Source of the DNA: Flavobacteriales bacterium UBA958
GTDB taxonomy: Bacteria; Bacteroidota; Bacteroidia; Flavobacteriales_D; Crocinitomicaceae
Direction: 5' to 3'
Assembly (NCBI GenBank): GCA_002293045.1
Contig: DBCM01000122.1
Location: forward strand, 1 to 28,275
DNA: 28,275 nucleotides
Numbering within the stretch: position 1 is the stretch's first letter; every line of letters begins with the position of its first letter. The position numbers and the translations under genes are program-made. The notes under the pieces were generated by a model that ran no database searches, was not told where the DNA came from, and saw nothing but the letters and a program-made list of their open reading frames with translations. Shown here in pieces: positions 1 through 7,725 of this stretch.

Positions 1-1427
1 CCCAACCCCCACCCTCGTTTTTTAGTGCTATACCCCGGCTGGAAGATCGTTTTGAATTGATTGGGCGTGAGCCCCTTTCCGGTATCTTCTAATTCAATGT
101 GAATCCACCCTCCTTCTTTTTCAAACCGTACGGTTAAGGTACCCACACCCTCCATGGCGTCAACGGCATTCTTTGTGATGTTCTCAATCACCCATTCCAT
201 GAGCGCTATGTTATGAGGAACATTGTAAGCCTCGGCAGGTTGCTCCAAGCGAATATCAATCTTATTGGATAAGCGCACCCTTAAATAATCGAGTACTTGC
301 GTAACGGTAAGCACCACATCCGCAGATTCTAACTTGGTTTCAGAACCTATTTTAGAAAACCGATCCGTAACTTTTTCGAGGCGAATCAAATCTTTGCGCA
401 TTTCATCCAAGGGTTCTTTGTCCACCGCTTGCGCCTCTAATAAATCAACCCATGCAGAGAGTGAGGACAAGGGCGTACCCAACTGATGGGCTGTTTCTTT
501 GGCCATACCCGCCCAAACCTGATTCTGTTCAGCACGGCGGAAGGTAGAAAACACCAAATATCCAATCAAAACAACTAAGGCAATCAAACCAAACTGTATA
601 TATGGAAACCAGCGTAATTGTTTGACTTCCGGGCTCTGATCATAAAACAACCATTGAACTTGATTCCCTAGGTCAATTTTAATGGGTTCATTTCGTGCGG
701 CATAGGCGGTTAAATCAGCAAGGGCTTGCTTATCTGAGGTTGAAACATTGGAGGCTAAGACCTGAGTTTTCGTAGAATCTACTAAAATAACCGGCATTAA
801 GCGAGAATCATTAATCAAGTCCTTGTTAAATGCCTGAATCAATGAGTCACTTTGCTGCTCTAAGGCTTTTAGAGTCTCGGATTCGTCGTAAGTGTAGGTC
901 ATAAAAAAACCATCGAATACTTCGAGCGTAAAAAACCTATCCGCAGCTTTCCAACTGAGGGCCATTTTCCGAAGCAGTTCATCTCGTTTTTTGGGGTCGA
1001 TGGCTTGCTCTGCTGTTGGATCTGACCATATGTTTTTGTACTGTGAAATTTGATTGCGATCGTCTAATAAAATAATTGGGATATCTACATTGCTGTTAAT
1101 GATGGACAAGGCAAAATCCACGTCTTGATTAAGCCCTAAATTGCTCGGATTCAACAGTGTTTTTTGTGCCGCTACAATGAGCTGCATGCGTTCGCGTTCC
1201 TTGGCCCGAAGCGAGGCAAATGTCCGTTGAGAAAAGCGAACCAATTCTGCCTTTTTTTGAATGGCTTGCGCCCACTGTTTAGCTTTAGCGGTTTCTTTAT
1301 CCGCGATTTTAGAAACCATGTAATTGGAAAGGACTAAGGATCCTCCAACAATGGTCAGAGCGAGCATCAACAGGAACACCTTCCAGCGCTGCTTACTTGA
1401 ATACATATCAGATTTCATCCCCTTCAT
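1..1427 (-). CDS. Sensor histidine kinase, 3' end cut off by the window edge
   Basis: This is a membrane two-component sensor kinase. About 475 residues are visible and no stop codon is reached. Translation of the minus strand shows a first membrane helix at about residues 15-36, an extracytoplasmic sensor region of roughly 235 residues that I do not recognise, and a second helix at about 272-292. The dimerisation/phosphoacceptor motif KETAHQLGTPLSSL follows, with the phosphorylatable His at residue 314. The ATPase domain shows an N box (ENITKNAVDAM, about 414-424), a G1 box (DTGKGL, about 446) and the start of the G2 box (STKKRGWGLG) at the edge. The ATG at 1427 overlaps the stop of the glycosyltransferase as ATGA, so the two are probably co-transcribed and translationally coupled. 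Nearby in-frame ATGs at 1418 and 1406 are alternative starts. No response regulator is visible in the window, so the partner and signal are unknown. Confidence 0.93.
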   Translation of the reverse strand, partial: MKGMKSDMYSSKQRWKVFLLMLALTIVGGSLVLSNYMVSKIADKETAKAKQWAQAIQKKAELVRFSQRTFASLRAKERERMQLIVAAQKTLLNPSNLGLNQDVDFALSIINSNVDIPIILLDDRNQISQYKNIWSDPTAEQAIDPKKRDELLRKMALSWKAADRFFTLEVFDGFFMTYTYDESETLKALEQQSDSLIQAFNKDLINDSRLMPVILVDSTKTQVLASNVSTSDKQALADLTAYAARNEPIKIDLGNQVQWLFYDQSPEVKQLRWFPYIQFGLIALVVLIGYLVFSTFRRAEQNQVWAGMAKETAHQLGTPLSSLSAWVDLLEAQAVDKEPLDEMRKDLIRLEKVTDRFSKIGSETKLESADVVLTVTQVLDYLRVRLSNKIDIRLEQPAEAYNVPHNIALMEWVIENITKNAVDAMEGVGTLTVRFEKEGGWIHIELEDTGKGLTPNQFKTIFQPGYSTKKRGWGL

Positions 1428-2518
1428 GCCATCGAAGATACAACCTGTTCAATTGATTTACAAACCGCGTGGTGATCAAAGCGCGCCACGTGCTGTTCCC
1501 ACAAGTCTGGATTAAAAACAACCGGGTTGGAGACCATTTCATTCATCTGTAAGGCAAGGTCTTTTGCATTCAGCGGTTCAAACAAGCGACCAAAGGCTTC
1601 CTGATTTAGCAAATCTGGCGTTCCACCTGCATTACTTCCCAATACTGGTATTCCATGTGCAATAGCCTCTAAGGTTACCATCCCGAAGGTTTCTGCCTTC
1701 GTTGCCATAATTAAGGCATCTAATGCGGAATAAAATACCTCAACTTCTTGCATAAACGGACGAATAAACACCCGATCGGCTAAGCGATGTTCCGCAATAC
1801 ATGTTTCCATACTTTCCATCACATGGTTGGTTTCATTTCGGGTAGGCTCGCCCAAAAAGACCAAATTAATCGCAGCATTTTCACAGTGCTGCAGGGCCTC
1901 AAGCACCAACAGTTGTCCTTTCTGTACATCGAATCTTCCAACCAAACCAAAAGTAAATCCGTGCAGCGGTAAATCTAATTGCGTTCGGGCGACGTCCTTT
2001 GCTATGCGTTTAATCGCTGAACGATCGATGCCCGAAGGCACTAAGTGTATTTTTGATGCATTGATCCGTGTCCATTCGTGCACCTGTTTTTCTAAAAAGG
2101 GCAAGGGACAAAACCAGTAATCCAGGTAGTTAAATCGAATGGAATGAAGGATTCCTGTTTTCTTTACCCCCAGTTGCATTTCCATAAAATAGGCTGTGAT
2201 TATCGATTTACCCATAATTGCTTTTACGGTAGCCATCATGCTCATGTCGCGATTATCCCGAATAAACACATGGGTTACCTGCTCTTTTTTTAAGGAACGC
2301 GCCAAGGAGATTGCGGCGCTCCATGCATAATATTTGCGTTGGTGTGCGATATGAAAACAAGGTAAACCGACATCCGAAGCTTTTTTAAATAAGGGGCTCT
2401 CTTCTGGGGCATAAACCAATACGTCATGGCCACGCGCCTGCATCCACAGGGCATTACGGAAGTGATTTAATTCCAATCCGCCCAGACTTAATGAAGAACA
2501 AACGTAGGCTATTTTCAT
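1424..2518 (-). CDS. Glycosyltransferase family 4 (GT-B fold)
   Basis: A 364-residue cytoplasmic or membrane-associated glycosyltransferase that should transfer a sugar from an activated donor to a glycan or lipid acceptor. The N-terminal half starts MKIAYVCSSLSLGGLE, the usual GT4 opening with a glycine-rich acceptor-side loop. The donor half shows VPSGID (160-165), GLVGRFDVQKG (191-201) and the EX7E motif (E276 and E284 in AETFGMVTLEA), followed by GIPVLGSNAGGTPDLL. Length and motif order are complete for the family. Donor and acceptor cannot be read from sequence. It is the first gene of a two-gene unit with the downstream histidine kinase. The upstream 40-base gap is shared with the divergent gene at 2559. 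On the minus strand a 7/8 match to TAnnTTTG (TTTATTTG) ends at 2525, only 6 bases before the start. Other sugar genes nearby are limited to the RmlD-like gene 25 kb away. Confidence 0.9.
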   Translation of the reverse strand: MKIAYVCSSLSLGGLELNHFRNALWMQARGHDVLVYAPEESPLFKKASDVGLPCFHIAHQRKYYAWSAAISLARSLKKEQVTHVFIRDNRDMSMMATVKAIMGKSIITAYFMEMQLGVKKTGILHSIRFNYLDYWFCPLPFLEKQVHEWTRINASKIHLVPSGIDRSAIKRIAKDVARTQLDLPLHGFTFGLVGRFDVQKGQLLVLEALQHCENAAINLVFLGEPTRNETNHVMESMETCIAEHRLADRVFIRPFMQEVEVFYSALDALIMATKAETFGMVTLEAIAHGIPVLGSNAGGTPDLLNQEAFGRLFEPLNAKDLALQMNEMVSNPVVFNPDLWEQHVARFDHHAVCKSIEQVVSSMA

Positions 2519-2533
2519 TCAGTGCAAATAAAC

Positions 2534-2541
2534 TAAATTTG
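2534..2541 (+). promoter_or_regulatory. Bacteroidota -7 promoter box (TAAATTTG)
   Basis: Perfect match to TAnnTTTG, 17 bases upstream of the ATG at 2559, in the 40-base gap between divergent genes. No clear -33 TTTG was seen. Confidence 0.55.
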
Positions 2542-2558
2542 TACCTGAAACTTTACAC

Positions 2559-2873
2559 ATGAAACAAAGAATCTCCCCGTGGATCATATTTATCGGTTTA
2601 TCGCTGTTAATTTCCATCATCCTATTTACTTTTCCTATCAATTTATTTCCAGGTGAAATCGTGCTATCTCGAGGAATTTCGACGGTTACAATTACTGACC
2701 ATAATTTAAGCCTCAGTTATTTTGTTGGAATGGGGTTAAACCCGGGTGATTTAGACGGGGTGCAATCATTCCGCTTAAGCCCTTGGGGTTGGGCCTTGGC
2801 TTTCTGTTACATCTTCCTGCTGCCGGGGATTATTGCTTACCGCATTCACATGAAGCAAAAAGCAAAAAGTTAG
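2559..2873 (+). CDS. Small membrane protein of unknown function, two predicted helices
   Basis: A 104-residue protein I do not recognise. It begins MKQRISPWIIF and has a strongly hydrophobic first helix at about residues 8-27, a polar middle of about 50 residues, a second hydrophobic segment at about 78-94, and a basic tail (RIHMKQKAKS). The charge pattern suggests both ends lie in the cytoplasm with the middle exposed on the outer face of the inner membrane. It has its own TAnnTTTG box and is divergent from the glycosyltransferase gene. Its stop overlaps that of the convergent SDR gene by four bases, so no terminator fits between them. It is judged real because it fills the gap between two genes, has a promoter box and has a plausible membrane topology. 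Confidence 0.75.
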   Translation: MKQRISPWIIFIGLSLLISIILFTFPINLFPGEIVLSRGISTVTITDHNLSLSYFVGMGLNPGDLDGVQSFRLSPWGWALAFCYIFLLPGIIAYRIHMKQKAKS

Positions 2874-3649
2874 AGCGATTTTGTACGCCCTCCGTCTACC
2901 GGTAAATTGATTCCGTTGATGTAAGACGCTTTTTCTGAAGCTAAAAAGGCTGCTGCCGCAGCAACTTCCTCTGGCTGAGCAATTCGTTTCATGGGAGATT
3001 CCTTGCCCATATCATTAAATATTTCTTCAAGTGTTTCCCCGGTTTTTTGGGCGCGAACCCCTGCAATTTCCTCCAACCTCCCCGTATGGGTGGCCCCCGG
3101 AAGTACATTGTTCACCGTGATCCCAAATTGTCCCAATTCATTCGCCATGGTTTTACTCCAATTCGCAACGGCACCTCGAATGGTATTCGATACACCCAAA
3201 TTGGCTAAAGGTTGTTTAACGGAGGTTGAAATAATATTAATGATGCGCCCAAACCCTGCGGCTTTCATTCCTGGGATTAATGCTTGGGTCATGAGGTGGT
3301 TACAAATCAAATGTTGATTGAAGGCCGAAAGAAATTCTTCCGGAGCCGCATCTACAATGGGTCCTGATTTTGGTCCGCCGGAATTATTAATGAGGATATG
3401 TGCCACATTCCCTTGGGAAACCCATGCTGCAATGGCTGATTTAACTTCCTGAGGTTCACTAAAATCGGCTTGAATGGGTTGAGGTTGAGGACCAAATTCA
3501 GATTCAAGTGCTTGGTGTGTAGCCTGAAGGCGTTCTTGATTTCTGCCCACTAGGACCACTTGAACTCCTTCGGATGCTAATTGTTGCGCGATCGCTCTAC
3601 CGATTCCTTGGGTGCTGCCACAAACAATGGCGATTTTTTGTTGATTCAT
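2870..3649 (-). CDS. SDR-fold oxidoreductase homologue with altered active site
   Basis: A 259-residue Rossmann-fold protein of the short-chain dehydrogenase/reductase family. The cofactor loop is GSTQGIG (11-17), the NNAG motif is NNSGG (88-92), and the C-terminal end PVDGG is typical of classical SDRs. By spacing from S141 (classical Ser, then 13 residues to Tyr and 4 more to Lys), the catalytic Tyr is S154 and the Lys is R158 (SNTIR instead of YxxxK). From memory, a BKR-like SDR subgroup shares the S-N-x-x-R pattern and the GGP motif after NNSG, so this looks like a conserved variant rather than a damaged gene. Substrate and even catalysis are uncertain. A TACCTTTG box lies 4 bases before the ATG. 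The gene is convergent with the small membrane protein gene, with overlapping stops. Confidence 0.9.
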   Translation of the reverse strand: MNQQKIAIVCGSTQGIGRAIAQQLASEGVQVVLVGRNQERLQATHQALESEFGPQPQPIQADFSEPQEVKSAIAAWVSQGNVAHILINNSGGPKSGPIVDAAPEEFLSAFNQHLICNHLMTQALIPGMKAAGFGRIINIISTSVKQPLANLGVSNTIRGAVANWSKTMANELGQFGITVNNVLPGATHTGRLEEIAGVRAQKTGETLEEIFNDMGKESPMKRIAQPEEVAAAAAFLASEKASYINGINLPVDGGRTKSL

Positions 3650-3653
3650 AAAG

Positions 3654-3661
3654 CAAAGGTA
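3654..3661 (-). promoter_or_regulatory. -7 promoter box (TACCTTTG), 4 bases from the start codon
   Basis: Perfect TAnnTTTG on the minus strand, ending at 3654 with the ATG beginning at 3649. If this box is used, transcription should begin at or next to the start codon, giving a leaderless mRNA. No clear -33 TTTG was found at the usual distance. Confidence 0.5.
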
Positions 3662-3690
3662 AAAACTCTAAAAATCATACGGCATTAAAT

Positions 3691-3720
3691 TTTGAAATGG
3701 TGTAAATAATTTTAACTTTG
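3691..3720 (+). promoter_or_regulatory. Promoter of the first large T9SS cargo gene
   Basis: A -33 type TTTG at 3691-3694 and a -7 box TAACTTTG at 3713-3720 are separated by 18 bases. The ATG at 3746 lies 25 bases downstream. This matches the Bacteroidota housekeeping promoter pattern in both elements. Confidence 0.65.
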
Positions 3721-3745
3721 ATACACCTAAACTAACTTCTGATTT

Positions 3746-6700
3746 ATGAAAAAACTACTACTATCCGCATGCTTTGCGTTTTCTATCCTGTCTTTTGGTT
3801 TTGCACAATGTGTTTGTAGTACGCAATATCCATTAGGAACCGTAACGCCAACTACCGCTTGGACCACCATCAACACCTTAATGTATGCGGGTGATTATGC
3901 CGTGGTAAATGTTACCGCTGGAAACACCTATGAATTTTCTACGTGTGCGGCAAACGGATCCAATGTTACTTACGATTCTGAACTAACCCTGTTAAGTGAT
4001 CAACAACAACTCTTAGCATACAATGATGATTTTTGTGGAATTCAATCTCAACTGAGCTGGGTCGCTACCTACACCGGAACGGTACAAATTCACTTAACGG
4101 AATACTATTTAGGAGCAGGGTGCTACACCAATTCCACTCCATCAAGCATTCGCTACCGATTTACAGCAGGAGCGGTAACTGTTCCTGCAAACAATGCCTG
4201 CGCGAATGCAACCGCCCTGACTCCAGCAGCGAACTGCAACTTAACCGGTGGAACGACCATCGGTGCAACCGAAGATCCCTATCCGGATCCTTCGTGCGAC
4301 ATGCCGGGTGTTTATAATGACGTTTGGTATACCTTTAATTCAGGTGCCTTTACGAGTTTGAATCTTACCGTAAACCTAGGAACGGCAGCACTGATTGGCG
4401 TAGAGTTTTACAGTGGCTGTGGAACACTCGCTGCAGGATTAAGCCTTGGGGGCACCCCTGGGAATTGTGATTTTAATACCAATGCGCCGAATCCAACTGT
4501 AATTACCGGTCTTACACCAAATACCACCTATCGGATGCGCATGTTTACGAATGCGTCGTATGACACTCCGGGGACCTTTACTACATGCTTAACTACACCG
4601 CCGCCGCCAACAGTGAGTGTGAACAGCACGAGCGTTTGTGCCGGACAATCCGTAACCTTAACCGCAACACCATCCACTGCGGGAGGAACGTATTTATGGA
4701 GCAATGGGGCAACTACCCCAACCATCACCGTAACACCGAATGCAACGACAAGCTATTCTGTTACTTATTCTAATAATGGTACCGCCAGTGGTTCGGGAAC
4801 AGTTACTGTAAACCCGGCGCCAAGCATCAATGGCGGGCAAGACCAAACAGTTTGCCAAGGGGCATCGGTAACCTTAAGTGGAACAGGTGGGGTATCCTAT
4901 ACTTGGGACAACGGAGTTGCTAATGGCCTTCCTTTTACTCCAATCAATACGACCACCTATACCGTAACCGGGACAGATGCTAATGGATGTCAAGGTACGG
5001 ACCAAGTGACAGTTACCGTAAATGCGTCACCAACAGTAAATGCAATTAACAGTCAAACGCTGTGTGCTGGGGCAAGCGCTTCCGCCGTGACCTTCTCCGG
5101 AACGGCAGGAGCTACCTATGCATGGGTTAATTCAAATCCAAGCATTGGACTTTCGGCAAGTGGCTCTGGGAACATTGCCGGATTTATAGTAAGTAACGCA
5201 ACGGCCAACCCAACAACAGGAACAATTACCGTAACTCCAACACAAGCGGGATGCACGGGCGCCCCTCAAACGTTTACTATCACAGTAAATCCTAACCCGA
5301 CCATCACCGGACCTAATGCACTCTGTGTTGGCGCTACCCTGCAACTAACAGGCAGCGGAACCGCAGCGGCCAATAATGCATGGGTTTCCGGAACACCGGC
5401 AAATGGAACGGTATCCAATTCCGGAGTAGTTACAGGCGTTAGCGCAGGAAACACCGTCATTACCTACACCAATTCAAACGGGTGTACTGCCACACAAACC
5501 GTAACCGTTAATACAAATCCAACCATCAACGGAAATACCGTACTTTGTCCGAATACAACCGCTCAATTAACAGCAAATGCTAACCCGGCTGCTTCTAACG
5601 CTTGGACGTCAAGCAACACAACGACAGCAACGGTCTCTAACACCGGTCTTGTAACGGCACTTAGCTTTGGAGCCAGTACGATTACCTTTACCAACAACAA
5701 CGGCTGTACGGCTACCACCACCATTAATGTAACCAACCCAACAGCTCCCGCCTTTAATCCAATTGCAGCAATATGTTCCGGCGGCACCCTTACCTTACCT
5801 GCAAGTTCCACCAATAACATTCAAGGAACTTGGACTCCTGCGGTAAACAACACCCAAACCACCACCTACACGTTTACTCCAGCTGCGGGGCAATGTGCCA
5901 CAACGGCACAACTCACCGTAAACGTCAACCCGCTTCCAACCATCAATGCCGGACAAGACCAGACAGTATGTCAAGGAGCAAACGTAACGCTTAACGGAAC
6001 AGGCGGAAATACGTATAGTTGGAATAATGGCGTTAGCAATGGCGTGGCCTTTGTTCCAAACACCACTACGACCTACACCGTAACAGGTACCGATGCCAAC
6101 GGATGTGCCAATACGGATCAAGTGACGGTTACTGTTGCCCCAACCCCCACCTTGACCGGAAACACCGTTCTTTGCCCGAACACAAGCTCGCAATTAACAG
6201 CCAATGCGAACCCCGCCGCTTCTAACGCTTGGACATCAAGTAACGCGGGAGTAGCAACCATCTCAAACACAGGTCTTGTAAGTGCCCTCGGTTTTGGCAC
6301 CAGTACCATTACCTTTACCAATAACAACGGGTGTACGGGAACTGCTACTATTAATGTAACCAACCCCATAGCACCAACCTTTAACCCGATCTCGGCGGTT
6401 TGTGCTGGTGGAAGCATTACTTTACCGGTAGCATCCACCAATAACGTTCAAGGAACGTGGTCGCCGGCAATAAACAACACCCAAACCACTACCTACACCT
6501 TTACGCCATCTGCTGGTCAATGTGCTACTACCGCGCAGCAAACCGTAACGGTGAATCCGAACCCAAGCATTTCTGGAGGTGGCAATGTGTGTGTGGGGAG
6601 TACCTTACAATTAACCGGTAGTGGTACCCCAGCGGTTAGCACGCCATGGACTTCAGGAACTGCAGCCATAGGGTCAGTATCTAATAACGGTTTATTCACT

Positions 6701-7549
6701 GCGCTTTCGGCAGGATCAAGCTTAGTAACCTATACAAATTCAGATGGATGTTCTGCAAGCACGACCGTTACAGTACAGGGTGCTGTTAATGCCTTGCCGG
6801 TGCAAGTAACTGCCTGCTTATCCTATCTGTGGAATGGACAAACGTACTCGCAAAGTGGTACATACTCCGATACCTTACAAACTGTAGCCGGTTGCGATTC
6901 CATTATTTCCTTGAATTTAACAATCAGCAATAGCATTACAGGTCCAACAACGCAACAAAATTCATGTGGCCCGTACACGTGGAATGGACAAACATACGCG
7001 CAGAGTGGCACTTATACATTTAATGGAACCACAGCGAACGGATGCGACTCCAGTGCTACCTTAATACTGACCATTGATCAAGCGCCTAGCAACGTTCAAG
7101 TAAGTTTAAACCAAGGGACGTTTACGGCAACGGCACAAAACGCCACTAATTTTGCTTGGATGGATTGTGCAACAAATACCTTAATCCCTGGGGAAACAAG
7201 TGCAACGTTTACCCCAACACTCAGTGGAAGTTATGCGGCTGTGGTGAGTAATGCCTGTGGATCGGACACTACCACATGTGAACCAATAGAAGTACAGGGG
7301 ATTTCTGAAACGGATAGCGAATTGATTGCGGTATATCCTAATCCTAGCATGGGTGTTTTTACTGTTTCAAGCAAAGGATCCATCATTCAAGAGGTCATTT
7401 TGTACAGTGTGAATGGAGAATTAATCTGGCGTAATGCCCTGCAATCGCAAGACAGTACGATGGATTTAAGTGACCTTGCTCGGGGCACCTATTTATTGCG
7501 CGTTAGCACAAACCAACAAGCGACAATTTTCAGGTTGATCAAACAATAA
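3746..7549 (+). CDS. Large secreted Ig/PKD-repeat protein with T9SS type A sorting domain
   Basis: A 1267-residue secreted, probably surface-attached protein. It has a signal peptide ending FGFAQ (about 1-21), then two Cys-containing beta domains (about 22-145 and 150-285) resembling domains common at the N-terminus of Bacteroidota surface proteins. A long Thr/Asn-rich stalk follows. It mixes PKD/Ig-like units (each with a C-x-G near the start and an NGC near the end, for example near 365 and 735) with BIG_2-like units (near 516, 590, 799 and 938). Two units built on the motif YxWNGQTYxQSGTY lie near 1030 and 1075. A penultimate Ig-like unit (AWMDCATN) precedes the C-terminal sorting domain (YPNPSMGVFTVSS to RLIKQ, about 1195-1267), which directs export by T9SS. 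No catalytic domain is recognised, so an adhesin or matrix role is inferred. A terminator follows directly. Confidence 0.92.
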   Translation: MKKLLLSACFAFSILSFGFAQCVCSTQYPLGTVTPTTAWTTINTLMYAGDYAVVNVTAGNTYEFSTCAANGSNVTYDSELTLLSDQQQLLAYNDDFCGIQSQLSWVATYTGTVQIHLTEYYLGAGCYTNSTPSSIRYRFTAGAVTVPANNACANATALTPAANCNLTGGTTIGATEDPYPDPSCDMPGVYNDVWYTFNSGAFTSLNLTVNLGTAALIGVEFYSGCGTLAAGLSLGGTPGNCDFNTNAPNPTVITGLTPNTTYRMRMFTNASYDTPGTFTTCLTTPPPPTVSVNSTSVCAGQSVTLTATPSTAGGTYLWSNGATTPTITVTPNATTSYSVTYSNNGTASGSGTVTVNPAPSINGGQDQTVCQGASVTLSGTGGVSYTWDNGVANGLPFTPINTTTYTVTGTDANGCQGTDQVTVTVNASPTVNAINSQTLCAGASASAVTFSGTAGATYAWVNSNPSIGLSASGSGNIAGFIVSNATANPTTGTITVTPTQAGCTGAPQTFTITVNPNPTITGPNALCVGATLQLTGSGTAAANNAWVSGTPANGTVSNSGVVTGVSAGNTVITYTNSNGCTATQTVTVNTNPTINGNTVLCPNTTAQLTANANPAASNAWTSSNTTTATVSNTGLVTALSFGASTITFTNNNGCTATTTINVTNPTAPAFNPIAAICSGGTLTLPASSTNNIQGTWTPAVNNTQTTTYTFTPAAGQCATTAQLTVNVNPLPTINAGQDQTVCQGANVTLNGTGGNTYSWNNGVSNGVAFVPNTTTTYTVTGTDANGCANTDQVTVTVAPTPTLTGNTVLCPNTSSQLTANANPAASNAWTSSNAGVATISNTGLVSALGFGTSTITFTNNNGCTGTATINVTNPIAPTFNPISAVCAGGSITLPVASTNNVQGTWSPAINNTQTTTYTFTPSAGQCATTAQQTVTVNPNPSISGGGNVCVGSTLQLTGSGTPAVSTPWTSGTAAIGSVSNNGLFTALSAGSSLVTYTNSDGCSASTTVTVQGAVNALPVQVTACLSYLWNGQTYSQSGTYSDTLQTVAGCDSIISLNLTISNSITGPTTQQNSCGPYTWNGQTYAQSGTYTFNGTTANGCDSSATLILTIDQAPSNVQVSLNQGTFTATAQNATNFAWMDCATNTLIPGETSATFTPTLSGSYAAVVSNACGSDTTTCEPIEVQGISETDSELIAVYPNPSMGVFTVSSKGSIIQEVILYSVNGELIWRNALQSQDSTMDLSDLARGTYLLRVSTNQQATIFRLIKQ
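5521..6562 (+). repeat. Two in-frame copies of a roughly 415-base block, 627 bases apart
   Basis: Copy one covers about 5521-5935 and copy two about 6148-6562. Landmarks line up at an exact offset of 627 bases (209 codons): the NTVLCPN motif at 5537 and 6164, the FNPI motif at 5753 and 6380, and the TAQ-TV end at 5915 and 6542. Each copy encodes a BIG_2-like unit (LTANANPAASNAWTSSN) plus a second unit (NNTQTTTYTFTP). Between them sits a PKD/Ig-like QDQTVCQG unit that is itself related to one near 4841. Protein identity is high, while many third codon positions differ. Confidence 0.85.
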
Positions 7550-7572
7550 AAGAAAAAAATTAAAAAAATTTC

Positions 7573-7597
7573 AAAGGGGCCTTCGCCCCTTTTTTTA
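7573..7597 (+). terminator. Intrinsic terminator after the first large T9SS cargo gene
   Basis: AAAGGGGC pairs with GCCCCTTT around a 4-base loop (CTTC), followed by a T run, 24 bases past the stop at 7549. It separates this gene from the next cargo gene. Confidence 0.9.
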
Positions 7598-7660
7598 TTG
7601 CCTATATTAAGTTTTACGTGCTTGATGCTCATGCAGTAGCGCGCTATGTTAATATTGGGG

Positions 7661-7690
7661 TTTGATTAAATTAAATTTTTATTATTTTTG
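7661..7690 (+). promoter_or_regulatory. Promoter of the giant T9SS cargo gene
   Basis: TTTG at 7661-7664, an 18-base spacer, then the -7 box TATTTTTG at 7683-7690, 35 bases before the ATG at 7726. The region is extremely AT-rich. The 11-mer AAATTTTTATT occurs on both sides of the -7 box (7673-7683 and 7697-7707). Confidence 0.65.
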
Positions 7691-7725
7691 TAAATCAAAT
7701 TTTTATTTTTTTTAAAGCCCTAATT

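Noticed and set aside
5500..6600. CRISPR-like regular spacing in the cargo gene
   Set aside because: The repeats are long, diverged and in one open reading frame, with no short identical repeats separated by unique spacers.
5132..6699. Several minus-strand open frames of 60-132 codons inside the first cargo gene
   Set aside because: They mirror the Thr/Val/Asn-rich repeats on the plus strand (ACC/GTA read back as GGT/TAC), share the repeat pattern of the real gene, and have no promoter box or family likeness.
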